From: Nocardia mexicana NBRC 108244
GTDB lineage: Bacteria; Actinomycetota; Actinomycetes; Mycobacteriales; Mycobacteriaceae
Assembly: GCF_001613165.1 (NCBI RefSeq)
Contig: NZ_BDBV01000018.1
Coordinates: 42,968-106,967, forward strand
Length of the DNA stretch: 64,000 nt
Direction: 5' to 3'
Of the stretch, positions 34,779-42,248 are shown piece after piece. The first letter of the stretch is position 1, and every line of letters begins with the position of its first letter. Under the pieces are notes generated by a model. It was not told the origin of the DNA and ran no database searches. It saw nothing but the letters and a program-made list of their open reading frames with translations. Both the position numbers and the translations under genes were made by a program.

Positions 34779-35222
34779 ATGCTGAAGGGTTTCAAGGATT
34801 TCCTGCTTCGCGGGAATGTGATCGACTTGGCGGTTGCGGTGGTGATGGGCACCGCCTTCGTCGCGATCGTCACGGCATTCACCAACGGGATCATCAACCC
34901 GCTGCTGGCCATCTTCGGTGACAGTGGCGAGGAACTGGGCTGGGGCGTCCAGCTGGTGGCCGATAAACCGGCCACCTTCATCGCGATCGGCCCGATCGTC
35001 ACCGCCGCGCTCAACTTCCTGATCATCGCGGCGATCCTCTACTTCGTGCTCGTGATGCCCGCGGCCAGGGCCAAGAAGCGCTGGGGCGCCGCCTCCAAGG
35101 ACGAGGCCAACGAACTCGAGCTGCTGCGCGAAATCCGCGATCTGCTCGCCGAGAGCGGCCGGAGCGCCGGTGGCCGACACGAGTCCCGAACACCGGGGAG
35201 CCTGAACGACACCGAGCTCTGA
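34779..35222 (+). CDS. mscL: Large-conductance mechanosensitive channel
   Basis: A 147-aa protein with the MscL pattern: N-terminal MLKGFKDFLLRGNVIDLAVA, first helix AVVMGTAFVAIVTAFTNGI, a periplasmic loop, second helix IGPIVTAALNFLIIAAILYFVLV and a cytoplasmic charged helix (NELELLREIRDLLA). It opens under membrane tension to release solutes on osmotic downshock. AGGAGCCGCA precedes ATG 34779. Its position beside the mprAB-pepD-moaB2 block matches Rv0985c. Confidence 0.96.
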   Translation: MLKGFKDFLLRGNVIDLAVAVVMGTAFVAIVTAFTNGIINPLLAIFGDSGEELGWGVQLVADKPATFIAIGPIVTAALNFLIIAAILYFVLVMPAARAKKRWGAASKDEANELELLREIRDLLAESGRSAGGRHESRTPGSLNDTEL

Positions 35223-35235
35223 GTATTGATACGAA

Positions 35236-35270
35236 CGATGGGCCCGGTGCACGCGGCACCGGGCCCATCG
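35236..35270. terminator. Perfect 15-bp hairpin between mscL and porin gene
   Basis: Arms 35236-35250 (cgatgggcccggtgc) and 35256-35270 are exact reverse complements with a 5-nt loop. It lies 13 bp past the mscL stop and 41 bp past the convergent porin stop, so it can serve both transcripts. Confidence 0.9.
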
Positions 35271-35310
35271 CTGTGACGTCGCCGTCATTCCGGCGGGTTC
35301 ACGACCGGAA

Positions 35311-35991
35311 TCAGCCGAGGCTGAAGGGCTGGCCCCACACCGTCACCCAGCTGATGACGTTGTCGGTCTCGACCTCCACGTTGACGAACGAACGCGCCTG
35401 CGCGTAGCCGCCGCAGCCACTCAGGCCGATGGTCGAGTCGGCCCAGGACACCGAGCCGCTGCTGCCCTTGAACTTGTTGCGCTTCTTGTGCGACTCGTTG
35501 CCGAAGTCGTCCGCCTGCTCGAGATCGAGGATGTAGAACGACTGCGCCTGGCCGGGTCCGAGGGTCAGGTCACCGCCGCCGGTGCCCTTGAGCGACGGAG
35601 TGACATTGCCTTCGCTGTCCCACTCGGCGCCGGCCTCGGGCCCGCCGTTGACGCCGCCGCCGTCGATATTGACCTGGCAGCCCACGACATAGCCGGGGAA
35701 GATCGAGCCACCGGTGGCGGTGGTGTCACCGGAGATGTCCACGTGCGCGGTGCCGGAGACCCACGCGTTGCGGTGCACCGGGGTCGAGCCCATCGACGGG
35801 TTGATGTTCGCCGACTCGCCGTCGACGTAGACGTGCACCACGGTGCCGTCGGACAGGGTCTTGGTCAGGTCGGCGCCCGGCAGCGGCACGAACGTGTCGG
35901 CATTGGCGGCGCCGGTGGAGAACAGGCCCAGGGCGGCGGTGGCGACAGCGCCGATACCGGCCGCGCGAACCACGGACTTTCGGATGTTCAT
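35311..35991 (-). CDS. MspA-family porin (NfpA/NfpB-like)
   Basis: A 226-aa protein with a Sec signal peptide (MNIRKSVVRAAGIGAVATAA...GAANA, cleavage near residue 31). The mature part has MspA-family marks: DTFVPLPGADL, an NPSMGSTPVHRNAWVSGTA strand, GYVVGCQVNI and a second Cys in LSGCGGYAQARSFVNVEV, ending WGQPFSLG. Such proteins form oligomeric channels in the mycolic-acid outer membrane. With the next gene it resembles the NfpA/NfpB hetero-oligomeric porin of Nocardia farcinica; which of the two it is cannot be told. Confidence 0.92.
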   Translation of the reverse strand: MNIRKSVVRAAGIGAVATAALGLFSTGAANADTFVPLPGADLTKTLSDGTVVHVYVDGESANINPSMGSTPVHRNAWVSGTAHVDISGDTTATGGSIFPGYVVGCQVNIDGGGVNGGPEAGAEWDSEGNVTPSLKGTGGGDLTLGPGQAQSFYILDLEQADDFGNESHKKRNKFKGSSGSVSWADSTIGLSGCGGYAQARSFVNVEVETDNVISWVTVWGQPFSLG

Positions 35992-36051
35992 AATTTGGTC
36001 CCTCGAGGGTGAATCGCTTTACGCGGGAATGGGATTGGCGGAATCGAAACG

Positions 36052-36729
36052 TCAGCCGATGGAGAACGGCTGCCCGTAGAGGGTGGTCTTCGAGTAGTGA
36101 TTACCGACGACCTCGACCACGGTGTACGACCGCGCCTGGGCATAACCCGCGCAGTTCTGGATCTGGATCTCCGCATCCTGGTACTCGACCGAGTAGCGGC
36201 CGGGCTTGGTGATGTCCTTGTAGTCGATCTGGACGAACTTGACCTCGCCGGGGCCCAGCTCCAGGCCGATGGAACCGCCGATGCTGGCATCGGTCATGCT
36301 GATCCCGCCGGAGATTCCGGCCGAGATGGCGTCGGAGCCGATGTTGACCTGGCAGCCCACGATGTAGCCGCTGTTGACCTGGGACGTGCCGTGCGTGGAC
36401 GAGTTGTTCGTCCCCGGCGAATTGAGTGGCCCGTTGTTCGGGCCGACGGTGCTCTCGGGTGCGTTCGGCACGTCGGCGATCGCGTTGCCCGACACCCAGA
36501 CGGTGCGCCCGGCACCGTTGGCCGCCAGGGACGGTGAGATGGTTGCGTGCTCTCCGGTGCGGGTGATCACAACGCCGTTCGGACCCGCCTTCTGGCCGTC
36601 CGGCAACGGCACGAAGGTGTCGGCGTTGGCAGCACCGGTGGAGAACAGGCCGATGGCCACGGCTGCGGCCGCGCCGATGCCCGCGAAACGGGCACCACGC
36701 CGCAGACCGATGGTGCGGTTCTCGCTCAT
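36052..36729 (-). CDS. MspA-family porin, second subunit (NfpA/NfpB-like)
   Basis: A 225-aa protein. ATG 36729 follows GAGGGGAAGT. It has a signal peptide (GARFAGIGAAAAVAIGLFS...GAANA) and the same MspA features as its neighbour: DTFVPLPDGQ, ATISPSLAANGAGRTVWVSG, GYIVGCQVNIGSD, NCAGYAQARSYTVVEV and the end YGQPFSIG. It is 60 bp upstream of the second porin and likely co-transcribed. A perfect CRP-type palindrome lies about 280 bp upstream. Confidence 0.92.
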   Translation of the reverse strand: MSENRTIGLRRGARFAGIGAAAAVAIGLFSTGAANADTFVPLPDGQKAGPNGVVITRTGEHATISPSLAANGAGRTVWVSGNAIADVPNAPESTVGPNNGPLNSPGTNNSSTHGTSQVNSGYIVGCQVNIGSDAISAGISGGISMTDASIGGSIGLELGPGEVKFVQIDYKDITKPGRYSVEYQDAEIQIQNCAGYAQARSYTVVEVVGNHYSKTTLYGQPFSIG

Positions 36730-37006
36730 ACTTCCCCTCATCAGGTTTCTAACGTCAGCCTCGACCATCGAGGCTGAAAAGCGGTCCTTTCAGGCCCAGC
36801 TCAGTTTGTCGCTGGTTTGTTGCCGCCGTGTAACCGACGACGAACTTCCGGCAACGACAACCAACGGTCGGGACCGGGCTATGTCCCGCTGAGGTCGGCG
36901 CCGGCACGCCTTCCTCAAGCCGTTGGGAACCGCAGGTGGAGCAGCCCAAAGTTGGACATTAAACGCACCGGCGAGGCCGTGACAACGTAAGGCCCTGTAA
37001 AGGGGG

Positions 37007-37022
37007 TGTGATCTGGATCACA
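37007..37022. promoter_or_regulatory. CRP/GlxR-type operator upstream of the porin genes
   Basis: tgtgatctggatcaca is a perfect TGTGA-N6-TCACA palindrome. It lies in the 408-bp region (36730-37137) between the porin pair and the small moaB2 partner gene. That region is otherwise without a gene I can support. Position suggests cAMP-responsive control of the porins, though the distance to the porin ATG is long. Confidence 0.6.
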
Positions 37023-37137
37023 TCAAGCGGGGATACTCATCACGATTTACGCATAAATGCTGTGAGTGCTCGGATTCGAGCGGATTACGACGGCATGGCG
37101 CATCTGAGCCGTCGTAATAGCTCCGTAATACACGGAG

Positions 37138-37359
37138 TCAGCCGTGATGAGGGGGCACCTGCGAGCGCAACCAGTCGTCCGAGGAGACCGGTCGCTCGCC
37201 GTCGGGACCGCGCTCGTCACTGGTTGTTTGCGGGAGGGTGTCGCCGAAGATGCGCGCCAGCCTGGCGGCCTCGGCCGAGGAACGCGAACGGCCCCGTGCC
37301 GGGCCGTCGGAACGGCGCGGGCTCGGGGCCGGATGCTCCTCGCGCGGCGTGTCTGTCAC
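37138..37359 (-). CDS. 73-aa charged small protein coupled to moaB2
   Basis: ATG 37359 overlaps the moaB2 stop by 4 bp (ATGA), supporting translation. The product (MTDTPREEHPAPSPRRSDGP...) is highly charged and disordered except for a helix around AEAARLARIFGDTLPQTTSD. The SSDDWLRSQVPPHHG ending with W-L-R-x-x-V/P-P-H-H-G resembles the short proteins that follow moaB/mog in other actinobacteria. Function unknown; no signal or membrane segment. Confidence 0.7.
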   Translation of the reverse strand: MTDTPREEHPAPSPRRSDGPARGRSRSSAEAARLARIFGDTLPQTTSDERGPDGERPVSSDDWLRSQVPPHHG

Positions 37360-37949
37360 TCTTCCAATCCGGACAGTTCGTTGATAACCCGGGAGACCAG
37401 CGGGCCCAGGGTTGCCATGCCGTCGCGCACCGCGGCGCGGGTGCCGGGCAGATTGACCACCAGCGTGCTTCCGGACACCCCCGCCAGGCCACGGGACAGC
37501 CCGGCGTCGAGGGATCCCGCGGCCAGCCCCGACGAACGCAGCGCCTCGCAGATACCCGGCAGCTCGCGGTCGAGCACCTCGGAGGTGGCCTCCGGGGTGA
37601 CGTCGCGCGGGGACATGCCGGTGCCGCCGACCGAGATCACCAGATCGACGCCACCGATGACCGCGGTGTTGAGCGCGTTGCGAATCTCGACCTCGTCCAT
37701 GGCCACCGAGACCGTGGCGTCGACCAGGAATCCGGCCTCGGAGAGCAGCTCGGTCACCAACGGCCCCAACGAATCCACCCCGCCGTGCGCGGTTCGGTCG
37801 TCGACGACCACGACAAGGGCACGGCCGGCGACAGCGGCATCGATTTCCATGCCGCTAACCGTAGCGTCCACCGCCGACATCGGCGCAGTGTCCCCTGGTC
37901 CGGAGCGGTGGTCGGCCAGGACCGAGACCGGGCGCGGGCGGTCGATCAT
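37356..37949 (-). CDS. moaB2: MoaB/Mog-family molybdenum cofactor protein
   Basis: A 197-aa protein with the MoCF fold: ALVVVVDDRTAHGGVDSLGPLV, an internal helix, VDLVISVGGTGMSPRDVTPEAT (molybdopterin-binding loop), LSRGLAGVSGSTLVVNLPG and a C-terminal helix. About 30 residues precede the core, as expected from the ATGA overlap with pepD at 37946-37949. Members adenylylate molybdopterin. The location after pepD matches Rv0984. Confidence 0.9.
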   Translation of the reverse strand: MIDRPRPVSVLADHRSGPGDTAPMSAVDATVSGMEIDAAVAGRALVVVVDDRTAHGGVDSLGPLVTELLSEAGFLVDATVSVAMDEVEIRNALNTAVIGGVDLVISVGGTGMSPRDVTPEATSEVLDRELPGICEALRSSGLAAGSLDAGLSRGLAGVSGSTLVVNLPGTRAAVRDGMATLGPLVSRVINELSGLEE

Positions 37950-39622
37950 CGGGGGGCTCCGTCCGCGGGCGCGGCGGCCAGGGTCACCTCGACGGTCTTC
38001 GGGTTCTGGCCCTTGTCATCGGTGTAGGTGACCTTCACCTTGTCGCCGGGCTGATGCGAGCGGACGGCGGCCACCAGCGCGTTGCCGGAGTCGATGACCT
38101 GGTCGTCGACCTTGGTCACCACCGAACCCGGCGGGATACCCGCCTTGGCGGCCGGGCCGTCCGGCGTCACCTCCAGCACCCGGGCGCCGTTGATGTCATC
38201 GGCCGGGCGCACCGACATGCCGATCTGGGCGTAGGTGGCGTGACCGGTCTTGATCAGCTGATCGGCGACCCGGCGGGCCTGGTCGACCGGGATGGCGAAG
38301 CCGAGCCCGATGGAACCGCTCTGCTGGCCGGTGAGCTCGGAGGAGCCGAGCGTGGCGATCGCGGTGTTGATGCCGATGAGATTGCCGTTCATGTCGACCA
38401 GCGCGCCGCCGGAGTTGCCGGGGTTGATCGGCGCGTCCGTCTGGACCGCGGAGATCACCGAGCGGGTCCCGCCGCCCTCCTCCCCGCTGGTGGACACCGG
38501 CCGGTTCAGGGCCGAGACGATGCCGGTGGTGACGGTTCCGGCCAGGCCGAGCGGCGAGCCGACCGCCACGACCGACTGACCGACCTGCAGATTCTGCGAG
38601 GAACCCAGCTCGATCGGGGTCAGGCCGGACTTGTCGGCCTTGATGACGGCCAGATCCGAGATCGGGTCCAGGCCGACGACGCTGGCGGAGGCGACGCTGC
38701 CGTCGCTGAACTGCACCTCGATCTTCGCGTTCGGACCCGCACCGCTGGCGACGTGGTTGTTGGTGAGGATCATCCCGTCGGACGTCAGCACCACGCCCGA
38801 GCCCTCGCCCTCGGCCCGGGCGCCCGCCACGCGGATCATGACCACGCTGGGCACCACCCGCTGCGCGACCGCGGGGACGGTCCCGGCCGGCGCGTTGGCG
38901 GCGGGCTGGCCCGCCTTGGGCGGCGGCGCGTTCAGCGCGTTGGTGGCCACCGAGTTGTCGTCGGAGCCGGTCACGAGCGCACCGACGGCACCGCCGATGC
39001 CACCGCTGACCAGCGCCAGCACGACAGCCCCGGCCACCAGGCCGGTGCGGCCGCGGCGCGGCGCGGGTCCGGCGGGCGGGTACCCGGCGACGGGCTGACC
39101 CGGCTCCCCCGGCGCCCCGTAGCCATGCGGGTAGGGCGGGATGGGCGCGGTGTGGTGGGTGCCCGGATCGGGCGGGTAGGCCGAGTGCTGCGCGGTCACC
39201 GGCTCGGTCGGCTGCCCGCCGGGCGGCGCGTACGGCGACGGCGGCACGGCAGCGGCTTGCGGCTGCGCGGCCGTATCCGGCTGCCCGGCGGTATCCGGCT
39301 GCGCGGCTCCGGTAACCGGCTGCGCCGCGCCGGGCTGCGGCTGCGCGGCACCGGGCTGCGGCTGGCTCGGCTGCGGCATGCTGGGCTGCTGGCTCGGCTG
39401 CCCGGGCTGCGGCTGGTTCGGCTGCCCGGGCTGCGGCTGGTTCGAGGCCCAGGGCTGGTTCGCTTGCGGCGCACCGGAATAGGGCTGGTTCGGCTGTGGT
39501 TCGTTGGGCACGGCTGTCGGGAACTCCTCGGTCGGCTGTCGACCCGGTGCTTCGGGGTGCGAGCCCGGGCCGACCGGCGTCTCGGCCGACTCGTCCCGCC
39601 TGTCCTTCGAATCCTCGGTCAT
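37946..39622 (-). CDS. pepD: HtrA-like membrane-anchored serine protease with PDZ domain (PepD-like)
   Basis: A 558-aa protein. A cytoplasmic ~190-residue Gln/Pro-rich disordered region is followed by one transmembrane helix (GLVAGAVVLALVSGGIGGAV), a trypsin-like domain with the catalytic triad in NNHVASG (His), ISDLAVIK (Asp) and INPGNSGGALV (Ser), and a C-terminal PDZ domain (VLEVTPDGPAAKAGIPPGSV). It resembles M. tuberculosis PepD (Rv0983), an envelope quality-control protease in the MprAB regulon. GAGGAGAAACGAGAGAA precedes ATG 39622. Direct repeats upstream look like an MprA site. Confidence 0.93.
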   Translation of the reverse strand: MTEDSKDRRDESAETPVGPGSHPEAPGRQPTEEFPTAVPNEPQPNQPYSGAPQANQPWASNQPQPGQPNQPQPGQPSQQPSMPQPSQPQPGAAQPQPGAAQPVTGAAQPDTAGQPDTAAQPQAAAVPPSPYAPPGGQPTEPVTAQHSAYPPDPGTHHTAPIPPYPHGYGAPGEPGQPVAGYPPAGPAPRRGRTGLVAGAVVLALVSGGIGGAVGALVTGSDDNSVATNALNAPPPKAGQPAANAPAGTVPAVAQRVVPSVVMIRVAGARAEGEGSGVVLTSDGMILTNNHVASGAGPNAKIEVQFSDGSVASASVVGLDPISDLAVIKADKSGLTPIELGSSQNLQVGQSVVAVGSPLGLAGTVTTGIVSALNRPVSTSGEEGGGTRSVISAVQTDAPINPGNSGGALVDMNGNLIGINTAIATLGSSELTGQQSGSIGLGFAIPVDQARRVADQLIKTGHATYAQIGMSVRPADDINGARVLEVTPDGPAAKAGIPPGSVVTKVDDQVIDSGNALVAAVRSHQPGDKVKVTYTDDKGQNPKTVEVTLAAAPADGAPR

Positions 39623-39665
39623 TTCTCTCGTTTCTCCTCGAGTCTGTCGCCCAGCTTGGTGACAA

Positions 39666-39685
39666 GGACTGAGAGCGGACTGAGA
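39666..39685 (-). promoter_or_regulatory. Direct repeat, candidate MprA box before pepD
   Basis: ggactgaga occurs at 39666-39674 and 39677-39685, an 11-bp period, in the short gap between mprB and pepD. On the coding strand it reads tctcagtcc twice. The same period and core recur upstream of mprA (41881-41900). Tandem direct repeats one helical turn apart are typical for OmpR-class regulators. Confidence 0.65.
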
Positions 39686-39693
39686 CCGCGCTT

Positions 39694-41157
39694 TCAGTTC
39701 TCCGTGAGAGCGGGTGCGGCGCCCTCACCCGGCAATACGATGCGGATCAGTGCTCCGCCACGATCGGATGTGTCGATTGTGATGGTTCCACCGTGCTTAG
39801 TCACGACTTGCTTGACGATGGCGAGTCCCAGCCCGGATCCGGGCATCGAGCGCGACGCGGTGGTGCGGTAGAAGCGCTCGAACACCAGCTCCCGTTCGTT
39901 GGGCGGGATTCCGGGCCCCGCGTCGTCGACGGTGAATTCCAGCAGGCCCGGACCGGTTTCGCGCATATCGACGCGCACCCGTGCACCCGCCGGGCTCCAC
40001 TTCGCCGCATTGTCGAGCACGTTGAGAATCGCGCGTTCCAGCCCGGCCTCGTGCCCGTAGACGAACCACGGGCGCAACTCGGCGGCGAATTCGATGCCGG
40101 TGCGCCGACGTCGCGCGCGCTCCAGGGCACGCTCGGCCACCTCGCCCAGATCGACTCGCTCGTACACGGTTTCGGGGGCGTCCTCGCGGGCGAGGTCCAC
40201 CAGGTCGCCGACCAGCGTGGACAGCTCCTGGATCTGCGCCATCACGTCGGCGCGCAGCTCCGCCATATCCTGTTCGGGAATCGGCGGTGCACCGGGACGC
40301 TGCGAGGCGATCAGCAGCTCCATATTGGTCCGCAGCGACGTGAGCGGCGTGCGCAACTCGTGCCCGGCGTCCGCGACCAGCCTGCGCTGGCGTTCGCGGG
40401 ATTCCGCGAGGGCGCGCAGCATGGTGTTGAAACTGTCGGTGAGCCGGGCGAGTTCGTCGTCACCGGAGACCGGGATGGGGGTCAGGTCGTCGGTGCGGGC
40501 CACCCGCTCGGTGGCCGACGTCAACCGGGCGATCGGGCGCAATCCGGTGCGCCCCACCGTGGTTCCCGCGGCCGCCGCCAGGACCACGCCGCAGCCGCCG
40601 ATGACGAACAGGAGCAGGGCGAGCCGATCCAATATCTCCTTGGTCGGCTGCAGCGACCGCGAGATCACCAGCGTGCTGCCGGAGTTCGTGCGCTCGGCCA
40701 GCACCCGCTGATTGCCGACGGTGCGCAGCGAGTCGTGGGAACGGCCCTGCGCCACCGCCCATTCCGCCGCCGCGATCGGAGGGTCGAGCGGCTGCGGCGG
40801 CCGCCACGGCCGGTCCGCACCCGGATAGATGATCGCGATACCGAGGTCGTTGGAGTACAGGCTGCTGAGCCCGACGATCACCTGGAAACCCTGCAGGTCG
40901 ATGTCGGCGTTGATCATCACGTCGGCGCGCGACCGCAGCTGGTTGTCGACATCGGCGTACAGGGCGCGGGCCACCATGGCGTAGGCCGCGATCGAGGTCA
41001 CCGCGACCGCCACCGCGACCACCGAGGCCGCCAGCAGCGTCACCCGCCAGCGCAGCGAGACCGATCGGGTCAGCGGCATGGGCGGGCGCATCTCGTGCGC
41101 CTCCGCCCGCGGCCGCAAGCCGGCGACGACCGGCTGGCGCGGAGCTGTCCTTCCCAC
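39694..41157 (-). CDS. mprB: Sensor histidine kinase MprB-like
   Basis: A 487-aa protein. It has an N-terminal transmembrane helix (VTLLAASVVAVAVAVTSIAAYA), an extracytoplasmic domain of ~120 residues, a second helix (LALLLFVIGGCGVVLAAAAG), a HAMP segment, the DHp helix with phospho-acceptor VADAGHELRTPLTSLRTNME, and the ATPase domain (N box ILNVLDNAAKWSP, G1 VDDAGPGIPPNE, G2 PGSGLGLAIVKQVV). The start at GTG 41157 has AGGAG upstream; ATG 41091 after GGAGGCGCACGAG is equally possible. It pairs with mprA. Confidence 0.93.
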   Translation of the reverse strand: MGRTAPRQPVVAGLRPRAEAHEMRPPMPLTRSVSLRWRVTLLAASVVAVAVAVTSIAAYAMVARALYADVDNQLRSRADVMINADIDLQGFQVIVGLSSLYSNDLGIAIIYPGADRPWRPPQPLDPPIAAAEWAVAQGRSHDSLRTVGNQRVLAERTNSGSTLVISRSLQPTKEILDRLALLLFVIGGCGVVLAAAAGTTVGRTGLRPIARLTSATERVARTDDLTPIPVSGDDELARLTDSFNTMLRALAESRERQRRLVADAGHELRTPLTSLRTNMELLIASQRPGAPPIPEQDMAELRADVMAQIQELSTLVGDLVDLAREDAPETVYERVDLGEVAERALERARRRRTGIEFAAELRPWFVYGHEAGLERAILNVLDNAAKWSPAGARVRVDMRETGPGLLEFTVDDAGPGIPPNERELVFERFYRTTASRSMPGSGLGLAIVKQVVTKHGGTITIDTSDRGGALIRIVLPGEGAAPALTEN

Positions 41158-41170
41158 AATTACGGCACTC

Positions 41171-41860
41171 CTAGGGCGGCGTCTCGCGCAGCACGTAGCC
41201 GACGCCGCGCACGGTATGAATCAGCCGGGTCTCGCCCTCGGCCTCGGTCTTGCGGCGGAGGTAGCCGATGTACACCTCGAGCGCGTTACCGGAGGTCGGA
41301 AAGTCGTAGCCCCACACCTCCTCGAGAATGCGGCTGCGGGTCAGCACCCGGCGCGGATTGGCCATCAGCATTTCCAGCAGCGAGAACTCGGTGCGGGTGA
41401 GGCTGATGGATCGCTCGGCGCGCGAGACCTCGCGAGTGACCGGGTCCAGCGACAGGTCGGCGAACGTCATCGTCTCCGAGGAGTCGGCCCCCGGATCGGC
41501 GGTGGTGCGGCGCAGCAGCGCGCGCAACCGGGCCAGCAGTTCCTCCAGCGCGAACGGCTTGGGCAGGTAGTCGTCGGCCCCGGCGTCGAGGCCGGCGACC
41601 CGCTCGGATACCGAATCCCGCGCGGTCAGAACGAGAATCGGGAGGTCGTCGCCGGTGCTGCGCAGCCGGCGGCACACCTCGAGCCCGTCCAGCCGCGGCA
41701 TCATCACGTCGAGTACGAGGGCGTCGGGCCGCTGGGCTCCCACCTTGTCGAGGGCGTCGACCCCGTCGACGGCCAGGTCGACGGTGTAGCCGTTGAAGGT
41801 GAGCGATCGGCGCAGCGATTCCCGTACCGCCCGATCGTCATCGACAACCAGAATGCGCAT
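41171..41860 (-). CDS. mprA: OmpR-class response regulator MprA-like
   Basis: A 229-aa protein from ATG 41860. The receiver domain has the acidic DDD pair near residue 8, phospho-acceptor [11 protein letters not shown] near residue 52, the Thr/Ala switch VLTARDS and Lys in [10 protein letters not shown]. The winged-helix domain has [22 protein letters not shown] and [16 protein letters not shown]. It resembles MprA of M. tuberculosis, which controls pepD, its own operon and stress sigma factors. It is first in the mprA-mprB operon. Confidence 0.94.
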   Translation of the reverse strand: MRILVVDDDRAVRESLRRSLTFNGYTVDLAVDGVDALDKVGAQRPDALVLDVMMPRLDGLEVCRRLRSTGDDLPILVLTARDSVSERVAGLDAGADDYLPKPFALEELLARLRALLRRTTADPGADSSETMTFADLSLDPVTREVSRAERSISLTRTEFSLLEMLMANPRRVLTRSRILEEVWGYDFPTSGNALEVYIGYLRRKTEAEGETRLIHTVRGVGYVLRETPP

Positions 41861-41900
41861 GACTCTCAGTCTGACTGCAACGACTGAGAGTCGACTGAGA
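41861..41900 (-). promoter_or_regulatory. Candidate MprA autoregulatory site upstream of mprA
   Basis: cgactgaga occurs at 41881-41889 and 41892-41900, again an 11-bp period. In addition gactctcagt (41861-41870) is the exact inverse of actgagagtc (41883-41892), so three copies of the core sit immediately upstream of the mprA ATG. The site overlaps where polymerase or the ribosome would load, which suggests strong autoregulation. Confidence 0.65.
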
Positions 41901-42248
41901 AGCAAACATCCGACACGCCGGGCCATCCTGGGGCGATGACCAGTCGCTTTGGCGGCGGGTCACCGGCCGGCCATCCAGGGCCTTGCGAAACATGTTGTGC
42001 GCAGCAAGAATCGCCATTCACGGGAGCCGATCTCCGAATTGCCGTCCCTGACTCCACACGGTATGTTGCCTGCCGTAAAAGAAGACCTCCAGTTGGTTCT
42101 GCGCGGGATCCGCCCCACGAAGACCGCTACATCCTGGCAACGAATTCCAGCCTCGAGTCGGAGCTTTCCGGGCTGTGGCAGGGATTGCGGTCGGTACCCG
42201 TTCGAGTGGACCGGAGGGCCATAAGCAAGCGGAGGCGACACAAGCGGG
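41901..42248. other. Intergenic region between mprA and cvnA
   Basis: About 350 bp between divergent transcripts. No ORF with a ribosome binding site and fitting composition was found. It should contain the conservon promoter; I could not place it. Confidence 0.4.
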
